A stretch of 64,000 nucleotides of DNA from Hippopus hippopus (GCA_946811185.2 OX328105.1:36211394-36275393); one strand, 5' to 3'; positions 1 to 9,173 are shown, numbered from the stretch's first letter. The notes: a model not told the origin generated them from the letters alone. Numbers and translations are program-made.

Positions 1-180
1 TGTCGAATATTGTTCATGTCAATATTCTCAGCAGACAAAATTTCTGGCTGACCTACAGGATAGGATTTGTGTTTACAAACATAAGGGTACAGAGAACAGA
101 TATCAATGTACTTGATTTCCTTCTTGCTTTTTTTTTCATCAACATCAGGAACGCGATAATAGGCCACGGGAGCTTCGCAT
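1..180 (-). pseudogene. Protein-primed family B DNA polymerase fragment (Polinton/adintovirus type), 5'-truncated and cut by the window edge
   Basis: Read on the minus strand, positions 110 to 51 encode YIDICSLYPYVCKHKSYPVG. This is the motif A region (D-x2-SLYP) of the protein-primed DNA polymerases found in Polintons/Mavericks, adintoviruses and linear plasmids. Recognisable homology begins near codons for EAPVAYYRV (about 176-150) and continues off the left edge. Upstream of that point the same frame stays open to a TAA near 270 but has no ATG and does not look like the exonuclease half of such an enzyme, so the gene appears broken at its 5' side. The family replicates linear DNA from a terminal protein. 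The fragment shown has no frameshift. An alternative is a splice acceptor near the break, but this gene type normally lacks introns. Family assignment rests on one motif read by eye. Confidence 0.62.
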
Positions 181-239
181 TTTTCCTGCGATCTCTTGGC
201 AGTCTGGGAACTTAAACAACACCGTGACAACTCAGTGGA

Positions 240-427
240 AACGCCGTTTAGTGTGACAAGGGGTTAAATCACAATATGTTAGCGTCTGTTGCTATAAATA
301 GACCATTGGGTAGAGGTACACTACGTCAGCGTCTAGTAGTGAAGCGTATTTTTTTATAAATAGCTCTATACGCTGTACTATCAGCTACAGAGTTTTAGAT
401 CAAGCGACGCTCGACAAACGATATCGG
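240..427 (+). promoter_or_regulatory. AT-rich promoter-like spacer with two TATA boxes
   Basis: This spacer separates the leftward polymerase fragment from the first rightward ORF. It has two TATAAATA matches, at 293-300 and 355-362. The second lies 66 bp before the ATG at 428, a spacing suited to a short 5' leader. No sequence shared with the cassettes at 1195 and 2533 was seen here. Promoter activity is inferred. Confidence 0.35.
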
Positions 428-961
428 ATGAATGGTGAGAGAACAAATATTTGTTTTACGTGCAACGAAGCAGGACATTGGTCCAGAAATTGTCCAAAAA
501 AGAAAATCAGACAGGAACATTTGTTTTTTGTCTACGTAAACCCACAGAGTCATGACATCGAAATTTTACCATCGTTTTACAACGTTGTCGATCTCCAACA
601 TACGAAATTCGTCGGGACACTAAATTCATTCTACAACGAAAATACATGGAAAACAAGTTCACTACAGACTACAATATCACCGGTTGAAAATCAGACCGTA
701 GACATGCAGTCCGACACAACGGATATCACCGATTCAAAAATCTGCAAAATAACAGAACAGGCAGAGAAAAAAATATCTACAAACGATAATCTAAGAAAAC
801 AACAAACTTTGGATCTAAAAGAGGAGAAAAAGCAAAACAACGAAAAGAAGAAAAAACGAGTAACAAAGAACTGTTTCTTTTGCAAATCAACAAAACACAA
901 GAGTAAAAAAAGTATGGTAAAACATTTCCCACACTCTATCAGACATCTGCTTGCACAGTGA
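428..961 (+). CDS. CCHC zinc-knuckle protein, 177 aa, virus/transposon-like
   Basis: The ORF starts with ATG at 428 and ends with TGA. Residues 9-22 form a CCHC zinc knuckle (C-x2-C-x4-H-x4-C), a motif that usually binds single-stranded nucleic acid and is common in Gag-like and other mobile-element proteins. Residues 149-169 have a second metal-site pattern, C-x2-C-x13-H-x2-H. The middle (about 90-148) is Lys/Glu/Asn-rich and probably disordered. No signal peptide or membrane segment is visible. It is followed by two more ORFs on the same strand and preceded by a divergent polymerase fragment, which suggests a nucleic-acid-binding protein of one mobile or viral element. No specific family is recognised, and it could be a decayed longer protein. 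Confidence 0.5.
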   Translation: MNGERTNICFTCNEAGHWSRNCPKKKIRQEHLFFVYVNPQSHDIEILPSFYNVVDLQHTKFVGTLNSFYNENTWKTSSLQTTISPVENQTVDMQSDTTDITDSKICKITEQAEKKISTNDNLRKQQTLDLKEEKKQNNEKKKKRVTKNCFFCKSTKHKSKKSMVKHFPHSIRHLLAQ

Positions 962-1020
962 GGGCACACAAGAATTCGAACCATTCTGAAACAAATATGA
1001 TTTTATGTAAAATATCACTG

Positions 1021-1048
1021 GGCTTTATAGCTTTACAGGAGGATTGAA
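1021..1048 (-). promoter_or_regulatory. Inverted copy of the promoter-cassette core
   Basis: Read on the minus strand, this stretch matches the core at 1217-1245 (TTCAATCCTC, then TGTAAA, then TATA-like, then AAAGC) with few changes. It would point leftward, toward the 3' end of the zinc-knuckle ORF. The only minus-strand ORF there is antisense to that gene and is Phe/Leu-rich, so it may be a relic rather than a working promoter. Confidence 0.4.
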
Positions 1049-1194
1049 CTAGATGACCCATGACGTCATTTTTCTCCTATGTTTTTCCCGCGTCGGCGTT
1101 TCATTAACATTGTGCATTCAAATCGACGGTTATATCGGTGTTTTTTCACCACTCCCATTTCAATGTCACACAGTACAATCCCGGTGTTTCCGCC

Positions 1195-1331
1195 AGGTCC
1201 GCACTCTTTAAAAATTTCAATCCTCTGTAAACGTATAAAGCTCAGCGTTATTTTCATACATTCACCATTTCTTTGGTTCTCAGCTAACGATCACTTTGGA
1301 AGCAGTATCAATATTCAGAAGCAGTTTCAAT
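1195..1331 (+). promoter_or_regulatory. Promoter/leader cassette, copy 1 (TATAAAG at 1234-1240)
   Basis: About 135 bp are near-identical to the stretch at 2533-2689: a CTCTTTAAAAA block, a TCCTC block, ACGTATAAAGCTC, a pyrimidine-rich stretch, CTCAGCTAACGATCACTT, and a closing short repeat around AGTATCAATATT. An ATG (1332) follows directly, as it does in copy 2. Repetition of the same upstream region before two different ORFs suggests co-regulated promoters of one element. Confidence 0.5.
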
Positions 1332-1347
1332 ATGAAGCACAACTTAG

Positions 1348-2079
1348 ATGAAATCAACTTGGACGATTTTTTCACCAGTGGAAAACAATAGAGACGTTCT
1401 TTCATCAGTTATAAATTCGACAATCATCAATCCGCCACCAGAGTTAAATTCGACAACCATCATTCCAGCGACGGTGCTGGACAACATTTATGAAGAGGTA
1501 AAGCAGCTAAATTTGAAGCAAGATAGCATGATGACCCGGATCATAGATCAGTTGGAGACTTTAAACAGACATTTGGAGGAAATTAAAACTTTAAGCGCAA
1601 GTACTGATCAGCTCAGTAGAAATATCGAGGTACTACGCCAACAGGTTCAGTGCATTTCAACAACTCCTGTGAAGATTCCTGTGGAGTTCGACTTTGATAA
1701 ATCTAATCTTCACAAGTTAGTGGACTCTATCGTAAGTGTTGTGAAGAAAAATCAACCAAAGAAAAAACAACCAGAGGAGAAACAACCAAGAAAAACAACA
1801 AAGCGGAAATCTGAGGATGATGCTAACCATCTCCACAAGAAACAGCGAGTTGATCAAAAACCAACTACACCAATATTGACAGGCCAGGGTAAATACGGGA
1901 AAAACATTGATAATCACGTTGATTTCAAGATCCCAAAAAAACCCAAAGACAGAGCGAAAACAACCAAGAAAAAACAACAAAACGGTAGGAATATGAAAAC
2001 AAATATGAAACTCGTGGTGTTTGTGAATTTGCATTGTAAAAAATTTGTTATATACTGTTTTGAGAATAATTCATTGTAA
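1348..2079 (+). CDS. Coiled-coil, Lys-rich protein, 243 aa, virus/transposon-like; start uncertain
   Basis: The ORF runs from ATG 1348 to TAA 2079. Residues about 45-100 have a heptad-like pattern suited to a coiled coil. Residues about 135-165 are strongly basic and Lys/Pro-rich, resembling a nuclear-localisation or nucleic-acid-binding tail. No catalytic motif is seen. By analogy with the cassette at 2533-2689, the natural start would be ATG 1332, which is in another frame and stops after 19 codons (stop 1389-1391). A small indel near 1370-1395 may therefore have split the original 5' end from the rest. No known family is recognised. Confidence 0.42.
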   Translation: MKSTWTIFSPVENNRDVLSSVINSTIINPPPELNSTTIIPATVLDNIYEEVKQLNLKQDSMMTRIIDQLETLNRHLEEIKTLSASTDQLSRNIEVLRQQVQCISTTPVKIPVEFDFDKSNLHKLVDSIVSVVKKNQPKKKQPEEKQPRKTTKRKSEDDANHLHKKQRVDQKPTTPILTGQGKYGKNIDNHVDFKIPKKPKDRAKTTKKKQQNGRNMKTNMKLVVFVNLHCKKFVIYCFENNSL

Positions 2080-2375
2080 ATAATTCATTGCGATAAAATA
2101 ATTCAGTGTGATTTTTTTCATTGTGATTAATTCATTGTGAATAATTCATTGTGAAAAAATATTTCAGTGTGATTTTTTTCATTGTCAAGAAATTGTTTTT
2201 TTATGCTGTATTGTAAAAATGTTTCCTTGTGATTTTTTTCATTGTCAAGAAATTTTTTATGATGCTTTTGCAAAAAAATGTTTCATTGTGAATTTTTTTC
2301 ATTGTCAAGAAATTTTTTTCATTGTCAAGAAATTTTTTTATGATGCTTTGCAAAAAAATGTTTCATTGTTTAGTT
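2060..2375 (+). repeat. Short tandem repeats built on TTCATTGTGA / TTCATTGTCAAGAAATT
   Basis: Degenerate direct repeats of a TTCATTGTGAA-type motif, alternating with poly-T and TTCATTGTCAAGAAATT blocks, fill the AT-rich spacer after the coiled-coil ORF. No ORF is present. Confidence 0.6.
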
Positions 2376-2532
2376 CTGTTCAGTAAATAAGAGTTCAAAA
2401 ACAATAGAGCTCTTCATTCTGTCTTCCCCAAAGACTTGTTCTGTCTACATTTTTTCCCATACAACGGGTCATAACTTTTTTGCTATATTAGCATGAAACG
2501 TAGCATGGAAAAAAATGTATGTGATTTCTGTC

Positions 2533-2689
2533 AGATCCGAGCTCTTTAAAAAATTTTCAATCCTCAGTAAACGTATAAAGCTCGGCGTTATTTTCGTACA
2601 TTAACCATTTTTTGACTCTCAGCTAACGATCACTTCGAAAGCGGTATCAATATTCGGAAGCAGTATCAATATTCGGAAGCAGTATCAAT
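2533..2689 (+). promoter_or_regulatory. Promoter/leader cassette, copy 2 (TATAAAG at 2574-2580)
   Basis: This is the second copy of the cassette at 1195-1331, with the same block order. It has an extra tandem repeat of about 18 bp (ATTCGGAAGCAGTATCAAT) just before ATG 2690, so the TATA-to-ATG distance is 110 bp instead of 92. Confidence 0.5.
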
Positions 2690-2995
2690 ATGGAGGAGAT
2701 AAATTATCAACTACGTGAGGTTCTCCAAGAATATCTAAATGCAGGTCAACAGTTATTACAACTAAACACTCATTTCGTAGGAGAGGAGGAACAAAACCAA
2801 CTACAACGTATAACACAGCCATACAAAGATCTCGGCGAAAGATTAGTTCAACTATTTTTAAAGACAACGCCTGACATCATTTTGGTTGATATCGAATTTG
2901 GGAGAAAGATTACTTTCGATAATGGAGCAATGGTGATCAGAAAAAGAGTTGAAGCATGCCCCATTTGTCAAGCGAATTTCGGATGCTGTCATTAG
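2690..2995 (+). CDS. Small Cys-ended protein, 101 aa, virus/transposon-like
   Basis: The ATG at 2690 directly follows promoter cassette copy 2. Residues 1-60 are Gln/Leu/Glu-rich and probably helical. The C-terminal end reads CPICQANFGCCH, a compact Cys/His cluster that could bind a metal. The ORF stops at 2993-2995. No family is recognised. The shared leader links it to the coiled-coil ORF upstream. It may be shortened by the repeat-rich DNA that follows, in which another frame stays open only because of tandem repeats. Confidence 0.42.
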   Translation: MEEINYQLREVLQEYLNAGQQLLQLNTHFVGEEEQNQLQRITQPYKDLGERLVQLFLKTTPDIILVDIEFGRKITFDNGAMVIRKRVEACPICQANFGCCH

Positions 2996-3014
2996 AAGTG
3001 GAAAAAACACAGCC

Positions 3015-3385
3015 TCCAAAACAAAACAGCCCTTTTCAGGGCTAACCCAACAGTTCTTTTCAGAGCTAACCCAACAGTCCTTTTCAGGGCTAACCATTTA
3101 CCACGAAAGTTCTATCTTCAAGATGCCAGACGAAAGTTCTATCTTCAAGCTATCAGACGAAACTTCTACCTTCAAGCTGTCAGACGAAAGTTCTATCTTC
3201 AAGTTGTCATTTCTTCAAATTGTCACAGCTCTTTTTCAGAGCTAACCCAACAGTCCTTTTCAGGACTAACCATTACCACGAAAGTTCTATCTTTCTTCAA
3301 AATTGTCATTTCTTCAAATTGTCAAACTTCTTTCTTTTAGAAGAGTTACACTCCAAAGAGTTACACTCCAAAGAGTTACACTCCA
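3015..3385 (+). repeat. Minisatellites (CCTTTTCAGGGCTAACCCAA and AAAGTTCTATCTTCAAG units)
   Basis: At least four copies of a ~27-bp unit (CTTTTCAG..CTAACCCAACAGT) and about five of a ~27-bp unit (GACGAAAGTTCTATCTTCAAG) lie here, with a few AAGAGTTACACTCC repeats at 3345-3390. The open frame across them (2949-3245) is a product of the repeats. Confidence 0.7.
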
Positions 3386-3389
3386 AAGA

Positions 3390-5565
3390 GTAAGAATCAT
3401 TCATAGATGTAGAAAAAAGTCTAAGTCCAACTCAGTGATTTAGGGACAAATTCCTTTTAGAAAAGAAAAATCATTCATAGATGCAGAAAAAAGACTAAGT
3501 CCAACTCAGTGGTCAGGCTTTTAGAAAGAAAATCATTCATAGGGTAAAAAAAGTCTATGTTCAACTCAATGGTTAGGCATTTAGAAAAGAGAATTCATTC
3601 ATAGATGTAGAAAAAAAGTCTAAGTCCAACTCAGTGATATAGGGACAAATTCCTTTTAGAAAAGAAAAATCATCCATAGATGCAGAAAAAAGACTAAGTC
3701 CAACTCAGCGCTCAGTCTTTTAGAGAAATCATTCATAGATGCAGAAAAAAGTCTAAGTCCAACTCAATGGTCAGTCTTTTAGAGAGAAAAATCATCCATA
3801 GGGTGAAAAAACTAAGTCCAACTCAATGGTCAGGCTTTTAGAAAGAGAAATTATTCATAGGGTAAAAAAGTCTAAGTTCAACTCAATGATTAGGCAATTA
3901 GAAAAGAGAATTCATTCATAGGTGAAAAAACTAAGTACAACTCACTGATATAGGGACAAATTCCTTTTAGAGAGAAAAATCATTCATAGGATGAAAAAAG
4001 CTAAGTTCAACTCAATGGCCAAACATTTAGAGAGAAGAAATCATCCATAGATAAGAAAAAAGTCTAAGTCCAACTCACTGATATAGGGACAAATTCCTTT
4101 TAGAGAGAAAAAATCATTCATAGATAAGAAAAAAGTCTAAGTCCAACTCAGTGGTCAGGCTTTTAGAAAGAAAATCATTCATAGGGTAAAAAAAAGTCTA
4201 TGTTCAACTCACTGATATAGGGACAAATTCCTTTTAGAGAGAGAAAATCATTCATAGGGTGAAAAAAACTAAGTCCAACTCAATGGTCAGGCTTTTAGAG
4301 AAAAATCATTCATAGGTGCAGAAAAAAACTAAGTCCAACTCAATGGTCAGGCTTTTAGAAAGAAAATCATTCATAGGGTAAAAAAAGTCTATGTTCAACT
4401 CACTGATATAGGGACAAATTCCTTTTAGAGAGAAAAAAGAGAATTCATTCATAATTGCAGAAAAAGTCTAAGTTCAACTCAATGTCCAGACATTTAGAAA
4501 GAAAATTCATTCATAGGGTAAAAAAAGTCTATGTTCAACTCAATGGTTAGACATTTAGAAAAGAGAATTCATTCATAATTGCAGAAAAAGTCTAAGTCCA
4601 ACTCAATGTCCAGACATTTAGAAAGAAAAAATCATTCATAGATGCAGAAAAAAGACTAAGTCCAACTCAGTGGTCAGGCTTTTAGAAAGAAAATCATTCA
4701 TAGGGTAAAAAAAAAGTCTATGTTTAACTCAGTGCTCAGACATTTAGAAAGAAAAATCATACATAGGTGAAGAAAAAACTAAGTCCAACTCAGTGATCAG
4801 GCATTTAGAAAGAGAGAAAATCAATCATAGGGGAAAAAAGCTAAGACCAACTCAGTGATATAGGATAAATTTCCTTTTAGAAAAGAGAAATCATTCATAG
4901 AGATGCAAAAAAAGTCTAAGTCCAACTCAATGGTTAGGCAATTAGAAAGAAAAAATCATACGTAGGCGAAGAAAAAGACTAAGTACAACTCAGTGCTCAG
5001 ACATTTAGAAAGAAAAAAATCATACATAGGTGAAGAAAAAACTAAGTAAAACTCAGTGCTCAGACATTTAGAAAGAAAAAAGTCTAAGTCCAACTCAATG
5101 GTCAGGCTTTTAGAAAGAGAGAAAATCATCCATAGGGTAAAAAAAACTAAGTCCAACTCAGTGATCAGGCATTTAGAAAGAGAGAAAATCAATCATAGGG
5201 GAAAAAAGCTAAGACCAACTCAGTGATATAAGATAAATTTCCTTTTAGAAAAGAGAAATCAATCATAGAGATGCAGAAAAAAGTCTAAGTCCAACCCAGT
5301 GCTCAGTCTTTTAGAAAGAAAAAATCATTCATAGAGATGTAAAAAGACTAAGTCCAACTCAATGGTCAACCTTTTAGAAAGAGAGAAAATCATTCATAGG
5401 GGAAAAAAGCTAAGACCAACTCAGTGATATAAGATAAATTTCCTTTTAGAAAAGAGAAATCAATCATAGAGATGCAGAAAAAAGTCTAAGTCCAACTCAA
5501 TGGTCAGGCAATTAGAAAGAGAAAAAATCATCCATAGGGTGAAAAAACTAAGTCCAACTCAGTGA
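3390..5565 (+). repeat. Tandem array of ~60-75-bp units, about 35 copies
   Basis: A degenerate unit repeats for about 2.2 kb: CTTTTAGAAAGAAAATCATT, then CATAGGGTAAAAAAAGTC, then TAAGTCCAACTCAGTGGTC. Variants replace GGTCAGG with GATATAGGGACAAATTCC, giving higher-order alternation. The array is unlike flanking host DNA, lies between the small ORFs and the G-rich terminal region, and contains no gene. Confidence 0.9.
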
Positions 5566-5589
5566 TCTGGCCGTTTTTTACCCAGTTGT

Positions 5590-5880
5590 CAGTCATAAGG
5601 CCTGCACTTTGAATGCTAAATCCCTCTCAGGGTAGAGAGCCTGGGAAAAACTCCCCCCCTTTTCCCTTTTTTGCAAAAAATTCCGCTCAGGGACGGGAGC
5701 CTGGGGCATTTTTGTCCGCGGTTGCTGTCCAAACGGCCGCCATTTTGAATGCTAAATCCCTCTCAGGGAAGGGAGCCTAGGGACAAAATAAAAAAAAAAT
5801 CTTTTGGGGACAGCAACTAGGGACACATTTTTGTCAGGGACGGTGATGTAGGGCACTCAGGGAAGGGAGAGTAGGGACAC
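5590..5880 (+). repeat. G-rich direct repeats (CTCAGGGAAGGGAGCCTAGG type)
   Basis: Four diverged copies of CTCAGGG-A-GGGAG(C/A)(C/G)TNGGG start near 5627, 5687, 5758 and 5857. Two are preceded by GCTAAATCCCT. The GC content is far above that of the adjoining array and host DNA. Confidence 0.65.
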
Positions 5881-5914
5881 ACCCAGGCCCAGGTGTGTCC
5901 CTACTCTCCCTTCC
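5861..5914. repeat. Perfect palindrome, 23-bp arms, 8-nt loop
   Basis: Positions 5861-5883 (GGAAGGGAGAGTAGGGACAC plus ACC) are exactly reverse-complementary to 5892-5914. This is the last element of the repeat-rich block before ordinary AT-rich DNA, so it may mark the end of the mobile/viral element, for instance a collapsed hairpin or head-to-head terminal-repeat junction. Confidence 0.75.
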
Positions 5915-6690
5915 TTTACTACTGTTAATGACCTTTGTCACGGAGAAAAGTTTCCCGATACAACCCGGAAATAAGTACGTGCTATTAATTAGTATGCTGA
6001 TAATTTATTGTTGTTGTTTGTTTGGTGTGGTTCGTTGTATCAGCATCAAAAGGGAATAAAATGGAAAAATCAATAATTTGAACCAGAAAAATTACACTGA
6101 CACTATTCGAAACCCAGTCTGTCTAAAGTACGTGAACTCCTTGTGATAGATCTTATCACGGTCTCTTTCCTTAGCTCTACCGAAAAATCTGCTCTTTTGA
6201 TATCGCCTATTTTTCTTTTGAATAGCACAAAACATTCTGGGAAAGGTAGAAAATACTGGCCACCAGTACCATTCTCCTTTTCCTATAATTATTTCTACTT
6301 AAAGATAAATCCCATCATCTAAGCCACATTTTTGTCTGCAATATGCTTTCATTTTGGATGAGACTAAAATGTTGTGATCTTGTAAAAAGTTAATACTTCT
6401 GAAAACAGTGTGAAAAAATAAGAAAGTAATAGCTTAGCCACGTTGTCTTTAAAAGCTGTTTTTTAACGACGAAAACGGTCGTCATCAAGCTATGAGTTAT
6501 ACCATAAGTTTTACAAAAAAAAAAAAGAATGACATAAAACAGATGCACCAAAAAGTTGGTATTCTGTGATGCAGCTCAAATAGATATGAATATGTTCATT
6601 TAGATTAAGATCTAATGATGTTTCAATTTCAAGCAGTATCTAAGATATGCAGTAAACACAGAAATAAACTTATGTGAGCACCTACGAATG
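5915..6690. other. AT-rich intergenic DNA, no gene seen
   Basis: No ORF with coding character, splice pattern or repeat family was recognised here. Confidence 0.5.
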
Positions 6691-6985
6691 GGGTTGCCGA
6701 GCCCCGGTAGAGCAGTCAGTGGCGTGCAGGACTTGAGAACAGAGGGTCGCCGGATCGATTCCCCAGCTCGGCCAATTTCTTTCCAAGGTTTAATGATAGT
6801 CACTGCGACAGGATTCATTTCCCTCTAACTACCGACCATTGTTTCGACGACTGTTATGTGGGAAAGCAGCAAGTGGCTTGGGAAGAATATTGTACTGGTA
6901 ACAGACACTCCAGGAAAGACTGGATAGGTGCGCCGCGATATTCCTGAAATAATGTCGAATCGCCATACAATCAATACGAATGGGG
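6690..6985 (+). mobile_element. tRNA-headed SINE
   Basis: Positions 6696-6772 fold like a tRNA: GCCGAGC (6696-6702) pairs exactly with GCTCGGC (6766-6772), with an A-box-like GGTAGAGCAGTCAGTGG and a B-box-like GGATCGATTCC. The body that follows (GTCACTGCGACAGGATTCAT ... ATTGTTTCGACGA ... GTGGGAAAGCAGC ... GGATAGGTGCGCCG ... CTGAAATAATG) recurs at 34118-34305 and in part at 11935-12030. The tail has CCATACAATCAAT. It resembles the conserved-core SINEs known from molluscs; the exact family is not assigned. Confidence 0.75.
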
Positions 6986-6999
6986 TTACTTTCTTTTTT

Positions 7000-7580
7000 A
7001 TTTTTACACGACCTGTTTGAAAGATGGTCTTTTCCTTGTACATGTAGCTTGTCCATTTTTCCGCGTTGCTGAATGTGCTGGCTTTTGACCTATATTTTGG
7101 TACCGATAACAACTGAATAAATAGAAATTGGTGATGGTAAAAAAAATGTAACATGTGTATTTTAAGGGAACATGCATATTTTCTGGCAAATCTATTTTTT
7201 TTAAAGATATTTCTTGTTCTTAATGAAAACCGATACTCTTCTGTTTGTTAATGAAAATAATAACTAAAGCCGACCATTCCACATTGAGTCCAACTCAAGT
7301 AATTTTTATTCGCCTTTTTTTTTCCTGCGAAATAATTGAAAGGGTTTTTTTTCCCGTACCATCCTACCGTTTTTTTTTTTTTTTCTTTTTAACGAAAACG
7401 CAACTATCTTTAGGCGTTGCGTCAGCAGCTCAAATACTTATTGGTGGGATCCCACACTTGTATTTCTAACTTGGCTATGACGACAGACAGTGTTTCTGGT
7501 TTCCCTGATTCTGACTAATGTCAGTTCCAGAAATCAAGTTTGCAATGAGCGGTGCAGGCTAGAACCTTATTTCATGCCCT
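7000..7580. other. AT-rich intergenic DNA with poly-T runs
   Basis: Homopolymer T tracts are present (around 7315 and 7370). No coding region or repeat family was recognised. Confidence 0.45.
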
Positions 7581-7587
7581 TTGGTAG

Positions 7588-8270
7588 TTTATCGAGAAAT
7601 AATGGTGAGTTATGGTTCGATATTTCATGGTTACGACTAGTGAAAAATACCCATTTCATATTTCGTAGCTCTTCAATTGAAGCCGGAAACAGTAGTTCCC
7701 GCGCACTAGTTATCTAGGTACAGGGCGCGGGCGTGCCATTCAAGCAGAGGGAAATATGAGGTAATTTACCATTCGGCATACTTCGGGTGATCTGGTGATC
7801 AAGTCCCTCGGCTGTATCTGGTAGCGTGATATGCACGTACACGGTACATATACATTTCTTCGCCAGAATACATCGGTTTACCGTTCTGAAAATTGTAAGG
7901 CTCCTCTTAAAAAAGAAAACTTGCGTCTCAGTTTTTTATCGAAATCTTTCTATTTCAGTTGACAAGCAGTTCGTACATTCATTTTTTTAATGTGGTTTAT
8001 CAGTTCCGATTGAAGTTTTCACCGACATATAGATAGATGTGAATAACTTAATCAAGGTTGTTTATGTCGTTGCCAAACGACTTACAGTGGCGCCGCAATG
8101 TATAAGATCACGTGATTGGCAGTTCAAATGGAAACGACCGTTATTCAGAATCGGCCGAGTTGTGACGAGTGGTAATTTACACGGATTTGTACTCTACATT
8201 TCTCGCGCCTTACGTAATATTGAAATGCATTTTTATGTGGAGGGGGTACGCCACGGGGAATTACCGAAAA
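7588..8270 (+). mobile_element. Interspersed repeat family E, copy with ~420-bp insertion
   Basis: The left part (7588-7762: TTATCGAGAAATA, TTCGATATTTCATGGTTACG, CTTCAATTGAAG, GCGCACTAG, GGAAATATGA) and right part (about 8185-8265: ACATTTCTCGCGC, ACGTAATATTG, TACGCCACGGGGAATTA) match the contiguous copy at 25553-25800. The ~420 bp between them have no counterpart there. A diverged reverse copy lies at 33635-33830. Confidence 0.6.
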
Positions 8271-8342
8271 CAACTGTACTGGATTTTGACGAAAAACGTA
8301 ACAGAAAGGGGGTTAGAAGCATGAAAAAGATAAAATAGTTTT

Positions 8343-8420
8343 TTTCGGTGAAAGATCTAAATTTATTTCATCGAGTGAACATCATCGGTAATATTTGCAC
8401 AAGTGGCTGCGCCAAAATTC
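8343..8420. repeat. Half of a hairpin repeat
   Basis: GAAAGATCTAAATTTATTTC, then ATCGAGTGAACATCATC, matches one arm of the inverted repeat at 31562-31681. Confidence 0.45.
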
Positions 8421-8634
8421 CTCTATGTATTCATTAATCATTCAACGTTCTATTCTAATTCTACATCCCAAGACCAATCATGTACTTGTTGAGACATTAT
8501 CACCCAACCAGATGATCAGTCCTGAAATTTAGAAATAGTCGGCATTGTTGGTAAATGCGGCTGAAGTTCCATCGAAGTAAAATTTGAGTCACATTTACTT
8601 TGTCGTCTGCAAATGCATGATTTTGTCTTTGGGT

Positions 8635-8846
8635 TTAATCCTTATCCCGCTGAATAACTAACATGAAATTTTCAAGTCGATAGTAAAAACCCAAATGTTG
8701 CTATCAAAGGTATTTTTTGGGGGAAATACATATCCTTATCGGACAGTGTAGAATCAAGATCAGACTGCACGTTCTGTGCAGTCTGATCTTGATTCTGCAC
8801 TGCCTGCAAAAGGTCAGTAAGTCGCGCTTAGCAGCCAAAGAGTTAA
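8635..8846 (+). mobile_element. MITE family A, TTAA-flanked, piggyBac-like
   Basis: Bounded by TTAA at both ends, with termini like CCTTATCCCGCTG and GCAGCCAAAGAG. The centre is a palindrome, ATCAAGATCAGACTGCAC / GTGCAGTCTGATCTTGAT. TTAA target sites and CCYTT-type ends are features of piggyBac-derived non-autonomous elements. Other copies lie at 14628, 16665, 17151, 19495, 22856, 38931 and 39313. Confidence 0.75.
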
Positions 8847-9104
8847 AGTAAATAACAACAGATATTGTAAATACCGGTATTTGTCCCACATTTTGATTTT
8901 TAGACTAAAATATAAATGTGGGACAAATGGTTAATTCGTACAGGTAAGGGTATAGCTAATCCCTGCCTGGGGCTAATTTACAGCTATAGTCTGTATCAAT
9001 ACTGATACATGTAGTTGTAGGCAATTTATGTGTAAAAGAATCCAAAATTTTAATTTCATTTATTTATTCATTTATAAAACAGAAACATTAATGTTATAAA
9101 TTTT

Positions 9105-9106
<2 letters not shown>

Positions 9107-9173
<67 letters not shown>
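9107..9173 (+). repeat. (TC)n microsatellite
   Basis: An uninterrupted TC dinucleotide run of about 33 repeats, preceding a family-B MITE. Confidence 0.98.

Noticed and set aside
691..984. Minus-strand ORF with CPHCASRC near its start, behind the inverted cassette core
   Set aside because: Antisense to the zinc-knuckle ORF; the Phe/Leu-rich rest comes from the Lys-rich region read backwards.
3390..5565. Repeat array considered as a CRISPR
   Set aside because: Units are contiguous and diverged, with no conserved repeat/unique spacer pattern, in a eukaryotic genome.
6696..6772. Functional tRNA gene
   Set aside because: The acceptor stem is good but D- and T-arm pairing is poor, and it is fused to a SINE body.
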